A stretch of 36,840 bases of DNA. Source: Methylobacterium ajmalii (GTDB lineage: Bacteria > Pseudomonadota > Alphaproteobacteria > Rhizobiales > Beijerinckiaceae). A model generated the notes under the pieces. The model worked only from the letters and a program-made list of their open reading frames with translations. It searched no databases and had not been told where the DNA came from. Shown piece after piece: positions 16,267 through 24,689 of the stretch. The stretch lies in NCBI RefSeq assembly GCF_016613415.1, contig NZ_JACWCT010000086.1:10993-47832 (forward strand), read 5' to 3'. Within the stretch, counting starts at the first letter, position 1. Each line of letters begins with the position of its first letter. The position numbers were made by a program, and so were the translations under genes.

Positions 16267-17166
16267 ATGGCCACCCTCACCACCCCGGTACCCGCCCCGA
16301 TGAAGGGCCGCCGATTCAACGGCCTGCCGTTCATCGGCCCCTCGGTCACCGTGCTGCTGATCTGGATGATCGTGCCGCTGGTGATGACCGTGTGGTTCTC
16401 GCTCCAGCGCTACAACCTGCTCGACCCGACGGTCACGGGCTTCGCGGGCATCGACAATTACGAGTTCCTGGTCACCGATCCGGATTTCTGGGCCTCGCTG
16501 ACCAACACCCTCGTCCTCGTCGGCTCGGTGCTGGCGATCACGGTGGTGGGCGGTACGCTGCTGGCGGTGTTGTTCGACCAGCCGTTCCCGGGCCGCGACC
16601 TCGCCCGGCTGTTCGCGATCGCGCCGTTCTTCGTCATGCCCACCGTCGCGGCGCTGATCTGGAAGAACCTGATGATGCACCCGATCTACGGCGTCTTCGG
16701 CGCCGTGGCCCGCGCGCTCGGCCTGCCCGCCGTCGACTGGTTCGCCGACTACCCGCTCGTCTCGGTCATCCTGATCGTGTCGTGGGAGTGGCTGCCCTTC
16801 GCGCTCCTGATCCTCCTCACCGCCGTCCAGTCGCTGGACCGCGAGCAGCTCGAGGCCGCCCGCATGGACGGGGCCGGGGCGCTGGCGCAGTTCTTCTACA
16901 TCGTGCTGCCGCACCTCTCGCGGGCGATCAGCGTGGTGGTGATGATCGAGACGATCTTCCTGCTCACCGTCTTCGCCGAGATCTACGTGACGACCGCGGG
17001 CGGGCCCGGCAACGCCACCACCAACCTCGCCTTCCTGATCTACGCCCGCGCGCTCCTACAATACGATGTCGGCGGCGCCTCGGCCGGCGGCGTGGTGGCG
17101 ATCATTCTCGCCAACATCGTGGCGTTCTTCCTCGTGCGCACCATCGCGCGCCGGCTGGAGGTGTAG
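16267..17166 (+). CDS. smoF: Polyol ABC transporter permease 1
   Basis: A 299-residue inner-membrane protein of the MalF-like group with about six hydrophobic segments, the first at about residues 22-44 (IGPSVTVLLIWMIVPLVMTVW). The ATPase-contacting loop EQLEAARMDGAGALAQFF lies near residues 194-211. It pairs with SmoG to form the channel. The ATG at 16267 is chosen as the first Met after the palindromic element; GAGGCGAC (16252-16259) is a possible weak ribosome site. The longer in-frame extension to 16189 runs into the repeat and is unlikely. Confidence 0.88.
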   Translation: MATLTTPVPAPMKGRRFNGLPFIGPSVTVLLIWMIVPLVMTVWFSLQRYNLLDPTVTGFAGIDNYEFLVTDPDFWASLTNTLVLVGSVLAITVVGGTLLAVLFDQPFPGRDLARLFAIAPFFVMPTVAALIWKNLMMHPIYGVFGAVARALGLPAVDWFADYPLVSVILIVSWEWLPFALLILLTAVQSLDREQLEAARMDGAGALAQFFYIVLPHLSRAISVVVMIETIFLLTVFAEIYVTTAGGPGNATTNLAFLIYARALLQYDVGGASAGGVVAIILANIVAFFLVRTIARRLEV

Positions 17167-17167
17167 G

Positions 17168-17986
17168 ATGGTCAAGCAGAGTCTCCCGAAGCGCGTCGGC
17201 ATCGCGGTGCTCGGCTGGGCGGCGGCCTTCGTGCTGTTCTTCCCCCTGCTGTGGATGCTGCTCACCAGCCTCAAGAGCGAGCCGGAGGCGGTGAACCCGT
17301 CGCTCACCTTCACGCCGACGCTGCAGAGCTACGGCGAGGTGCTGGCCCGGGCCGATTACCTGTCCTTCGCGCTCAACTCGGTGGTGATCTCGGTCGGCGG
17401 CACGGTGCTGGCGCTGGCGCTGGCGATTCCCGCCGCCTACGTCATGGCCTTCCACCCGACGAAGCGCACCCGCTCGACGCTTCTCTGGATGCTGTCGACC
17501 AAGATGCTGCCCTCGGTCGGCGTGCTGGTGCCGATCTACCTGGTGTTCCGCACCCTCGGGCTCCTCGATACCCGGATCGGCCTCATCGTCGTCTACACGC
17601 TGATGAACCTGCCGATCGTGGTCTGGATGCTGTTCACCTTCTTCAAGGAGGTGCCGCACGACATCCTGGAAGCCGGGCGGATGGACGGGGCGCGCACCGG
17701 CGCCGAGGTCTGGCACCTGCTTCTCCCGCTGACCCTGCCGGGCGTCGCCTCGACGGGGCTCCTGTCGCTGATCCTGTGCTGGAACGAGGCGTTCTGGAGC
17801 CTCAACCTGACCTCGTCGGCGGCGGCCCCGCTCACCGCCTTCATCGCCTCGTTCTCGAGCCCGCAGGGCCTGTTCTTCGCCAAGCTGTCCGCCGCCTCGA
17901 CGGTGGCGGTGGCGCCGATCCTGGTCTTCGGCTGGCTGTCGCAGCGCCAGCTGGTCCGCGGCCTCACCTTCGGCGCCGTCAAGTAG
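17168..17986 (+). CDS. smoG: Polyol ABC transporter permease 2
   Basis: A 272-residue inner-membrane protein of the MalG-like group with six hydrophobic segments. It has the usual N-terminal [13 protein letters not shown] anchor and the ATPase-contact loop [18 protein letters not shown] near residues 165-182. The ATG at 17168 follows the smoF stop by 1 nt with AGG just before, so the two permeases are translationally coupled. It works with SmoF, the SmoK ATPase and the SmoE binding protein. Confidence 0.9.
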   Translation: MVKQSLPKRVGIAVLGWAAAFVLFFPLLWMLLTSLKSEPEAVNPSLTFTPTLQSYGEVLARADYLSFALNSVVISVGGTVLALALAIPAAYVMAFHPTKRTRSTLLWMLSTKMLPSVGVLVPIYLVFRTLGLLDTRIGLIVVYTLMNLPIVVWMLFTFFKEVPHDILEAGRMDGARTGAEVWHLLLPLTLPGVASTGLLSLILCWNEAFWSLNLTSSAAAPLTAFIASFSSPQGLFFAKLSAASTVAVAPILVFGWLSQRQLVRGLTFGAVK

Positions 17987-17997
17987 GAGCCCTCGCC

Positions 17998-19101
17998 ATG
18001 GCAACCCTTCGCCTGCGCGGTCTGCGCAAGAGCTACGGCACCACCGAGATCATCAAGGGCGTCGACCTCGACATCGCCGACCGCGAATTCGCGGTCTTCG
18101 TCGGCCCGTCCGGCTGCGGGAAGTCGACGCTCCTGCGGATGATCGCCGGGCTGGAGGAGATCACAGACGGGGATCTCTTCATCGACGGTGCCAGGGTCAA
18201 CGAGGTCGGCCCGGCCGATCGCGGGCTCGCCATGGTGTTCCAGTCCTACGCGCTCTATCCGCACATGAGCGTGCGCGACAACATGGCCTTCGCCCTCAAG
18301 CTCGCCGGTGCCTCGAAGGCCGAGCGCGCCGCCAAGGTGGCGGAGGCCTCGCGCATCCTCCAGCTCGACGCCTATCTCGACCGCAAGCCGAAGGACCTGT
18401 CGGGCGGCCAGCGCCAGCGCGTCGCGATCGGGCGCGCCATCGTGCGCCACCCCAAGATCTTCCTGTTCGACGAGCCACTCTCGAACCTCGACGCAGCGCT
18501 GCGCGGCCAGATGCGGATCGAGCTGGCGCGGCTCCACCGCGACCTCAACGCCACGATGATCTACGTCACCCACGACCAGGTCGAGGCGATGACGATGGCC
18601 GACAAGATCGTGGTGCTCAATGCCGGGCGCATCGAGCAGGTCGGCTCGCCGCTCGAGCTCTACCATCACCCGGCGAACCTGTTCGTCGCCGGCTTCATCG
18701 GCAGCCCGCGGATGAACCTGCTGCTGGTGCGCGCGACGGGGCCCGACCCGGCTGGCGTGCGGGTGGCGCTGCCCGGCGGCGGCGAGGTGGTGGTGCCGGT
18801 CGACGGCGCCCGCGCGGCACTCGGCGCCGCCGTGACGCTGGGCATCCGCCCGGAGGCGCTGAAGCCCGGAACGGACGGGGCGCTCGCCGGCGAGGTTACC
18901 CACGTCGAGCGCCTCGGCGGCCTGACGCTGGCGCATGTGACGGTCGCGGGCGGCGCGACGGTCGTCGCCCAGATCGAGGGCAGCGCCCCCGTGCGCACCG
19001 GCGAGACGATCCGGCTGACGATCGACCCGGGCGCGACCCACCTCTTCGACGGCGACGGCCGCGCCCTGCCGCACCGGTCGCGCCACCCGCTGGCGGCGTG
19101 A
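17998..19101 (+). CDS. smoK: Polyol ABC transporter ATP-binding protein (MalK/UgpC type)
   Basis: A 367-residue ATPase: Walker [10 protein letters not shown] (about residues 37-45), Q-loop [13 protein letters not shown], signature [14 protein letters not shown] (about 133-146), Walker [14 protein letters not shown], and H-loop [10 protein letters not shown]. The C-terminal 120 residues form the TOBE/OB-like regulatory domain with LGIRPEAL, as in MalK, UgpC and SmoK. The ATG at 17998 follows smoG by 11 nt with TAGGAGCC in front. It powers the SmoEFG transporter from the cytoplasmic face. Confidence 0.92.
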   Translation: MATLRLRGLRKSYGTTEIIKGVDLDIADREFAVFVGPSGCGKSTLLRMIAGLEEITDGDLFIDGARVNEVGPADRGLAMVFQSYALYPHMSVRDNMAFALKLAGASKAERAAKVAEASRILQLDAYLDRKPKDLSGGQRQRVAIGRAIVRHPKIFLFDEPLSNLDAALRGQMRIELARLHRDLNATMIYVTHDQVEAMTMADKIVVLNAGRIEQVGSPLELYHHPANLFVAGFIGSPRMNLLLVRATGPDPAGVRVALPGGGEVVVPVDGARAALGAAVTLGIRPEALKPGTDGALAGEVTHVERLGGLTLAHVTVAGGATVVAQIEGSAPVRTGETIRLTIDPGATHLFDGDGRALPHRSRHPLAA

Positions 19102-19111
19102 GGACACCCCC

Positions 19112-20068
19112 ATGATCCTGGTCTGCGGCGAAGCGCTGATCGACCTGTTCGTCGAGACCGGCCGCCCGGCGCCCGACCGCGGCGGCCTGCCGGCGCTCGC
19201 GGTGGCGGGCGGCTCGCCGTTCAACCTGGCGATCGGCCTGCGCCGGCTCGGGGCGCAGAGCGCCTTTCTCGCGGGCCTGTCGTCGGACGCCTTCGGGCGG
19301 ATGCTGGCCGACCGGCTGGCGGCGGAGGGCGTCGACCTCGCCTTCGTCAAGGAGAGCCGGCGGCCGACCCCGCTCGCCGTCGTGTCGACCGGAGCGGACG
19401 GCCACCCGGCCTACAGCTTCCACGCGGAATCCTGCGCGCACGCCGATCTCGCCGTCGGCGACCTGCCGGCTTCCCTGCCCGAGGCGGTCAGGGCGATCGC
19501 CATGGGGTCGTTCTCGCTGGTGGCCGAGCCCGTCGGCACGGCCTACGCGGCGCTCGCCGCCCGCGAGGCGCGGCGGCGGGTGATCAGCCTCGACCCGAAC
19601 CTGCGCCTCGGCCTGATCCCGGATCTCGATCGCTGGCACGCGCGGTTCGCCGACCTCGCGGCGCAGGCAGACATCATCAAGCTCTCGGACGAGGACCTGC
19701 GGGCGGCCTACGGGGCGGGGGCCGACGAGGGGAGCATCGCGCAGGGCTGGCTCCAGGCTGGCGTCGCCCTCGTCGTCGTCACCGCCGGTCCCGACGGGGC
19801 GCGGGCCTACCGCGCGGGCGGGACGGTCGCGGTGCCGGGGCGCAGGGTCGCGGTGATCGACACGGTGGGGGCCGGCGACACCTTCCACGCCGCGCTGCTG
19901 GCCCGCCTCGACCGGGACGGCCGGCTCGCGCGCGACGCGCTGCTTCACCTCGACGCCGACGCCCTGCGGGACATCCTGTCCGAGGCGGTGGCGGCGGCGG
20001 GCATCACCTGCACCCGGCTCGGCGCCGACCTGCCGACCCGCGCCGACCTCCTGTCGGCCCTCTCCTGA
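19112..20068 (+). CDS. frk: Fructokinase, PfkB family
   Basis: A 318-residue ribokinase-fold kinase. The N-terminal LVCGEALIDLF and GGSPFNLAIGLRRLG signature are typical of fructokinases, and the C-terminal DTVGAGDTFHAALL motif holds the catalytic Asp256. Expected reaction: D-fructose + ATP to D-fructose 6-phosphate, removing the product of mannitol dehydrogenase. It begins 10 nt after smoK with GAGGAC in front, and corresponds to mtlZ of the Pseudomonas mtlEFGKDYZ operon. A related ketose or 2-keto-sugar substrate is possible but less likely given context. Confidence 0.85.
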   Translation: MILVCGEALIDLFVETGRPAPDRGGLPALAVAGGSPFNLAIGLRRLGAQSAFLAGLSSDAFGRMLADRLAAEGVDLAFVKESRRPTPLAVVSTGADGHPAYSFHAESCAHADLAVGDLPASLPEAVRAIAMGSFSLVAEPVGTAYAALAAREARRRVISLDPNLRLGLIPDLDRWHARFADLAAQADIIKLSDEDLRAAYGAGADEGSIAQGWLQAGVALVVVTAGPDGARAYRAGGTVAVPGRRVAVIDTVGAGDTFHAALLARLDRDGRLARDALLHLDADALRDILSEAVAAAGITCTRLGADLPTRADLLSALS

Positions 20069-20081
20069 ACCCGGTGGCGCG

Positions 20082-21536
20082 ATGTATCTCGGTCTCGATC
20101 TCGGCACCTCTGGCCTGAAGGCCGTGCTCGTCGATGAGGCGCAACGCGTCGTCGGCAGCGCCACCGCGCCGCTCACCGTCAGCCGCCCGCATCCGGGCTG
20201 GAGCGAGCAGGACCCGGCGCAGTGGTGGGCGGCCCTGGAGCAGGCGCTCGGCACCCTGAGGGACCGCCACCCGGCCGAACTCGCGGCGGTCCGCGGCATC
20301 GGTCTGTCGGGCCAGCAGCACGGGGCGGTGCTCCTCGACGCCGACGACCGCGTGCTGCGCCCCTGCATCCTGTGGAACGACACCCGCGCCACCGCCGAAT
20401 GCGCGGCGCTCGAGGCGGCGTTCCCGGACCTGCGCCGGGTCGCCGGCAACATCGCCATGCCGGGCTTCACCGCCCCGAAACTGCTCTGGGTCCGCGCGCA
20501 CGAGCCCGAGATCTTCTCGAAGGTGGCCCGCGTCCTCCTGCCGAAGGCCTGGCTGCGCCTGGCGCTCTCCGGCGAGGCGGTCGAGGAGATGTCGGACGCC
20601 TCCGGCACGCTCTGGCTCGACGTCGCCGCCCGGGCCTGGTCGCCCGAGGCGCTCGCCGCCACCGGGCTCGCCGCGAGCGCGATGCCGCGCCTCGTCGAGG
20701 GCTCCGCCCCGGCGGGACTCCTGCGCCCGGACCTCGCGCGGGCCTGGGGCATGGCGACGCCGCCGCTGCTGGCCGGCGGGGCGGGCGACAACGCAGCCGG
20801 CGCGGTCGGGCTCGGGGCGATCCGGCCGGGCGACGCCTTCGTGTCGCTCGGCACCTCCGGCGTGCTGTTTGCCGTCACTGACGGCGCGCGGCCCTACCCG
20901 GAGGGCGCGGTCCACGCCTTCTGCCACGCGCTCCCGGGCCTGTGGCACCAGATGGGCGTGACCCTCTCGGCCGCCGCCTCGCTGGCCTGGTGGGCCGGCG
21001 TCATAGGCCGGGACGAGGCGAGCCTGGTGGCGGAGGTGGGGGCCGTCGCGCGCCCGAGCGAGGCCCTGTTCCTGCCCTACCTCGCGGGCGAGCGCACGCC
21101 GCACAACGACGGCGCGGTGCGGGGCGCCTTCGCGGGCCTCTCGGCCGGCACCGAGCGGCCGGCCCTGACCCAGGCCGTGATGGAGGGGGTGGCTTTCTCG
21201 CTGCGCGACGGCCTCGACGCCCTGCGGGCCTCGGGCACGCGGATCGAGGCCGCCGACGTCATCGGCGGCGGCTCGCGCTCGCCGGCCTGGATCCGCATCC
21301 TGGCGAGCGTCCTCGACCTGCCCCTGAGCCCGCTCGCCGAGGGCGAGCACGGCGGCGCCTTCGGGGCGGCGCGCCTCGCCCGCCTGGCGGTGACCGGGGA
21401 GGCGCCCGACGCGCTCTGCACCCCGCCCGCGCGCGGGGCGACCGTGATGCCCGATCCCGAACTCGTGCCGGCCTATGCCGAGCGGCTCGCGCGCTACCGC
21501 GGCCTCTACCCGGCCCTGCGGGCGCTCACGGGCTGA
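20082..21536 (+). CDS. xylB: Xylulokinase
   Basis: A 484-residue FGGY kinase close to XylB. It has LGLDLGTSGLKAVL with Asp6, the xylulokinase-specific GLSGQQHGAVLLD segment, LWNDTR, GGAGDNAAGAVGLG with the probable catalytic Asp236, and GGGSRSPAWIRILA near the C-terminus. Expected reaction: D-xylulose + ATP to D-xylulose 5-phosphate, using D-xylulose formed from D-arabinitol by MtlK. It is the mtlY counterpart and the last gene of the smo operon, 13 nt after frk with no strong ribosome site. It converges on the MocR-type regulator with a 24-nt gap. Confidence 0.92.
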   Translation: MYLGLDLGTSGLKAVLVDEAQRVVGSATAPLTVSRPHPGWSEQDPAQWWAALEQALGTLRDRHPAELAAVRGIGLSGQQHGAVLLDADDRVLRPCILWNDTRATAECAALEAAFPDLRRVAGNIAMPGFTAPKLLWVRAHEPEIFSKVARVLLPKAWLRLALSGEAVEEMSDASGTLWLDVAARAWSPEALAATGLAASAMPRLVEGSAPAGLLRPDLARAWGMATPPLLAGGAGDNAAGAVGLGAIRPGDAFVSLGTSGVLFAVTDGARPYPEGAVHAFCHALPGLWHQMGVTLSAAASLAWWAGVIGRDEASLVAEVGAVARPSEALFLPYLAGERTPHNDGAVRGAFAGLSAGTERPALTQAVMEGVAFSLRDGLDALRASGTRIEAADVIGGGSRSPAWIRILASVLDLPLSPLAEGEHGGAFGAARLARLAVTGEAPDALCTPPARGATVMPDPELVPAYAERLARYRGLYPALRALTG

Positions 21537-21538
21537 GG

Positions 21539-21552
21539 CTCGCGGCCGCGAG
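21539..21552. terminator. Palindrome in the xylB/mocR convergent gap
   Basis: CTCGCGGCCGCGAG is a perfect 14-nt palindrome 2 nt after the xylB stop in a 24-nt gap between convergent genes. It may act as a short bidirectional terminator; no T-run is present. Confidence 0.35.
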
Positions 21553-21560
21553 ACGACCGC

Positions 21561-22949
21561 TCACCCGCCCGCGGCCTCCTCGCGCAGGAAGCGCGCGAAG
21601 CGCGGGTCGCCGAGATACGCCACGTTGACCCGCATCATCGGCGGCCCGGTCGGGCCCTCGGGCAGGAAGAGGCCGCCCGGCGCGATCAGGATGCCGCGGG
21701 CGGCGGCGCGGCGGGACAGGGCGTCGAGGTCGCAGGCCGCCGGCAGCCCGCACCAGAGGTAGTAGCCGCCCCGCGGCTCGCCGAAGACCGGCAGGCCCAG
21801 CTCCTGCAGCACCGTTCGTCCGTGGAGCGCCGCCGCCTCGATCCGGCTCGCGAGGCGGCGCAGGTGGCGGCGGTAGCGCCCGCTCTCGATCAGGTCGTGG
21901 ACGATGCGCTCGACGAACCCCGAGCTGTTGACGCTCGTCACCATCTTGAGGTCGCGCAGGGCCGCGACGATGTCCGGGCGCGCCGCGACGTAGCCGCAGC
22001 GCAGGCTCGCCGAGAGGGTCTTGGCGAAGGTGCCAACGTAGATCACCCGCTCGAGCTGGTCGAGGGCCGCCAGCCGCGGCTGGCCGGGGGGCAGGACGTC
22101 CGCGAAGGGGTCGCTCTCGACGATCCGCAGGTCGAGGGCGGCGGCGCGCTGGAGCAGCCGGTGGGCGACCGGCAGGGTGAGCGAGCAGCCGGTCGGGTTG
22201 TGGGCGAGCGAGTGGGTGAAGAACAGCCGCGCGCCGCTTCCCCGCGCCACCTCGTCGAGATGGGCGACGTCCGGCCCGGTCGGGCCGCGCCGCACCCCGA
22301 CGATCCGGGCCTTGGCGAGCCGCAGCTTGCCGAACAGCGGGTAGTAGCCGGGAGAATCGACCAGCACCGGCTCGCCCGGAGCCACGAACTGGCGGATGAT
22401 CAGGTCGAGGGCGTGGTTGGCGCCCGAGGTGAGCAGCACCGCCTCCGGCCCGGCCTGGATCGAGCGCTCGGCGAGCATCAGGGCGAGGCTGCGGCGCAGC
22501 GGCGGGTGACCGTCCGGGCTGCCGTAGCTCTCGTGCGCCGCCGCCGCCGAGGGCCGCAGGCGCCGGCCGATCTCCAGGCTCTCCATCCAGGAGGGCGGCG
22601 GGCGCCCGTCGCCGACCCGCACGTCGTAGTGCCGGTCCAGCTGCTCGCGCAGGAGCCAGACGCTGTCCACCGCCGCGACCGGGACGGGGCCCGGGGATGC
22701 CGCCGGCGCAGGCCGGCGGCCCGAGACGTAGAAGCCCGAGCCCGGGCGGCTCTCGACCCGGCCCGAGGCGACGAGGCGCTCGTAGGCGTTGACCGCGGTG
22801 TTCTTCGACACCGCGAAGCGCGCAGCCGCCGCCCGGATCGAGGGCAGGCGCTCGCCCGCCCGCAGGAGCCCGCGGTCGATGTCCTCCGCCAGGCTGGCCA
22901 CCACCTGCTCGACGCGGGTGCGGGGTTCGGGATTCGCGACCGTATCCAT
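21561..22949 (-). CDS. MocR-type transcriptional regulator (GntR helix-turn-helix plus aminotransferase domain)
   Basis: A 462-residue regulator. Residues about 14-80 are a GntR winged helix (GERLPSIRAAAARFAVSKNTAVNAYERL, then VESRPGSGFYV). From about 120 it is a fold-type I aminotransferase domain: LLTSGANHALDLIIRQF, NPTG, and the PLP-binding Lys in GTFAKTLSASLRCGY. Such proteins sense PLP plus an amine or amino acid and activate a divergent operon. It is divergent from the HMG-CoA reductase operon with a 199-bp gap carrying repeated GGGTACGGT words, so that operon is the likely target. The ATG at 22949 starts a normal-length family member; the longer frame upstream lacks homology. Confidence 0.88.
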   Translation of the reverse strand: MDTVANPEPRTRVEQVVASLAEDIDRGLLRAGERLPSIRAAAARFAVSKNTAVNAYERLVASGRVESRPGSGFYVSGRRPAPAASPGPVPVAAVDSVWLLREQLDRHYDVRVGDGRPPPSWMESLEIGRRLRPSAAAAHESYGSPDGHPPLRRSLALMLAERSIQAGPEAVLLTSGANHALDLIIRQFVAPGEPVLVDSPGYYPLFGKLRLAKARIVGVRRGPTGPDVAHLDEVARGSGARLFFTHSLAHNPTGCSLTLPVAHRLLQRAAALDLRIVESDPFADVLPPGQPRLAALDQLERVIYVGTFAKTLSASLRCGYVAARPDIVAALRDLKMVTSVNSSGFVERIVHDLIESGRYRRHLRRLASRIEAAALHGRTVLQELGLPVFGEPRGGYYLWCGLPAACDLDALSRRAAARGILIAPGGLFLPEGPTGPPMMRVNVAYLGDPRFARFLREEAAGG

Positions 22950-22957
22950 GCCGCGGA

Positions 22958-23021
22958 GGGTACGGTCACTCCGATTAAGGCGCAAAGCGTTCCTTGCCGG
23001 CTGGGCACGGCTGGGTACGGT
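22958..23021. promoter_or_regulatory. Candidate MocR operator repeats
   Basis: GGGTACGGT occurs at 22958-22966 and 23013-23021, exactly 55 bp apart, and the related GGGCACGG at 23003-23010 lies 10 bp before the second copy. MocR proteins of the GabR/TauR kind typically bind direct repeats in such divergent regions. The assignment is inferred from position and repetition only. Confidence 0.4.
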
Positions 23022-23148
23022 GCGGGCAACGGGCAGGATCTCACGGGCCCGGACCGGGGAGAGATGCCGACAGGAGGCCGCGGGACGCGGCCGCCCCCGC
23101 TCCGGCCCGCGCGGACCGCCCTCGGCGAGCAACCGGCAGCAGGCTTCC

Positions 23149-24429
23149 ATGCAGACCACGTCCCGGGCGAACCGCACCTCGCGCATCGCCGGCTTCCACA
23201 CCAGGAGCCCCCGCGAACGCCTCGACCTCGTGGCCGCCTTCGCCGACCTGTCCGGGCCGGAGGTCGCCCATCTCGCCGAGTTCGGCAACCTCGCCCCCGA
23301 CCTCGCCGACCGGCTGATCGAGAACGTCGTCGGCACGATGAACGTCCCCGTCGGCATCGCCACCAACATGAAGATCGACGGCGAGGACGTGCTGATCCCG
23401 ATGGCGACCGAGGAATCCTCGGTGGTGGCCGCGGTCTGCAACGCCGCGCGCCAGGTCTACGAGGACGGCTTCACCACCTCGGTCTCCGGCAACCTGATGA
23501 TCGCGCAGGTGCAGGTCGTCGGGGTGAGCGACCCCTACGCGGCCCGCCTGCGCATCCTGGAGCAGCGCGAGGCCCTGCGCGCCCTGTGCGACGCCTGCGA
23601 TCCCGTGCTGGTGCGCCTCGGCGGCGGCCTGCGCGACGTCGAGGTGCGGGTGCTCGACACGTTGGGCGGCCCGATGGTGGTGACCCACCTCATCGTCGAC
23701 ACCCGCGACGCCATGGGGGCGAACGCCGTCAACACCATGGCGGAGGCGGTGGCCCCCCATATCGCCGGCTGGAGCGGCGGCCGGGTCTACCTGCGCATCC
23801 TGTCGAACCTCGCCGACCGGCGCCTCGCCCGGGCGCACGCGGTCTGGCGCACCGACGCGATCGGCGGGCCGGAGGTGCGCGACGGCATCGTCAGCGCCTA
23901 CCACCTCGCCGAGGCCGATCCCTACCGGGCGGCGACCCACAACAAAGGCATCATGAACGGCATCGACGCCGTGGTGCTCGCCACCGGCAACGACACCCGG
24001 GCGATCGAGGCCGGGGCGCATGCCTACGCCGCCCGCTCGGGCCGCTACACCAGCCTGACCCGCTACGAGGTCACGGGGTCCGGCGACCTCAGCGCCTCGA
24101 TCGAGCTGCCGCTGGCGGTGGGCCTCGTCGGCGGGGCGACGAAGCTCCACCCGACCGCCCAGGCCTGCCTGAAGATCCTCGGGGCGACGACCGCCGAGCG
24201 CCTGGCCCGGATCATCGCCGCGGTGGGCCTGGCCCAGAACTTCTCCGCCCTCAAGGCGCTCGCCACCACGGGCATCCAGAAGGGCCACATGGCGCTCCAC
24301 GCCCAGAACATCGCCATGATGGCGGGCGCGCTCGGCGAGGAGATCGAGGCGGTCGCCCGCGTGCTGGTCGAGCGGCGCCTGGTGCGCCTCGACGTGGCGC
24401 AGGAGGTCCTGGGGGAGATGCGGCGGTGA
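23149..24429 (+). CDS. mvaA: Hydroxymethylglutaryl-CoA reductase, class II (degradative type)
   Basis: A 426-residue enzyme close to Pseudomonas mevalonii HMG-CoA reductase. It has ENVVGTMNVPVGIA, ATEESSVVAA with catalytic Glu89, DAMGANAVNTMAEAVAP, HNKGIMNGID with Lys266, GND with Asp282, and QKGHMALHAQN with His380. Lys, Asp and His keep the spacing of K267, D283 and H381. In catabolism it oxidises mevalonate to HMG-CoA with NAD+ and CoA; the reverse reaction gives mevalonate. The lyase two genes on, and the lack of other mevalonate-pathway genes, favour degradation. The ATG at 23149 fits the family N-terminus but has only a weak AGCAGG site. Confidence 0.92.
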   Translation: MQTTSRANRTSRIAGFHTRSPRERLDLVAAFADLSGPEVAHLAEFGNLAPDLADRLIENVVGTMNVPVGIATNMKIDGEDVLIPMATEESSVVAAVCNAARQVYEDGFTTSVSGNLMIAQVQVVGVSDPYAARLRILEQREALRALCDACDPVLVRLGGGLRDVEVRVLDTLGGPMVVTHLIVDTRDAMGANAVNTMAEAVAPHIAGWSGGRVYLRILSNLADRRLARAHAVWRTDAIGGPEVRDGIVSAYHLAEADPYRAATHNKGIMNGIDAVVLATGNDTRAIEAGAHAYAARSGRYTSLTRYEVTGSGDLSASIELPLAVGLVGGATKLHPTAQACLKILGATTAERLARIIAAVGLAQNFSALKALATTGIQKGHMALHAQNIAMMAGALGEEIEAVARVLVERRLVRLDVAQEVLGEMRR

Positions 24430-24475
24430 TCGGAGGCCGGCGGGCCGCCTCCTGCAACGTCGTCCCGCCCTGTCA

Positions 24476-24594
24476 CCTCATCCCGAGGCGTCGGTCGATC
24501 AACGATCGACCGGCCCCGACGGAGGCCTCCAGGTAGCGCCGAGATTCCTGGAGCCCTCCTTCGAGGCGCGCTCCGCTCGCATCTCGGGATGAGG
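24476..24594. repeat. Palindromic intergenic repeat, Rhizobiales type
   Basis: CCTCATCCCGAG (24476-24487) is exactly complementary to CTCGGGATGAGG (24583-24594). Inside lies CGGTCGATC-AAC-GATCGACCG (24492-24512), a perfect 9-bp hairpin. The outer arms resemble the dispersed CCTCATCC...GGATGAGG palindromes I know from Bradyrhizobium and Methylobacterium genomes. It occupies the gap between mvaA and the binding-protein gene. Confidence 0.7.
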
Positions 24595-24689
24595 TCGCGG
24601 ACGGGGTCGAACCATCTTCGACAACACCAAGAACAGACTGGCCGGCCGCAGAGCCGACGACCGATCGACGACAGTCCGGGAGGACACCC

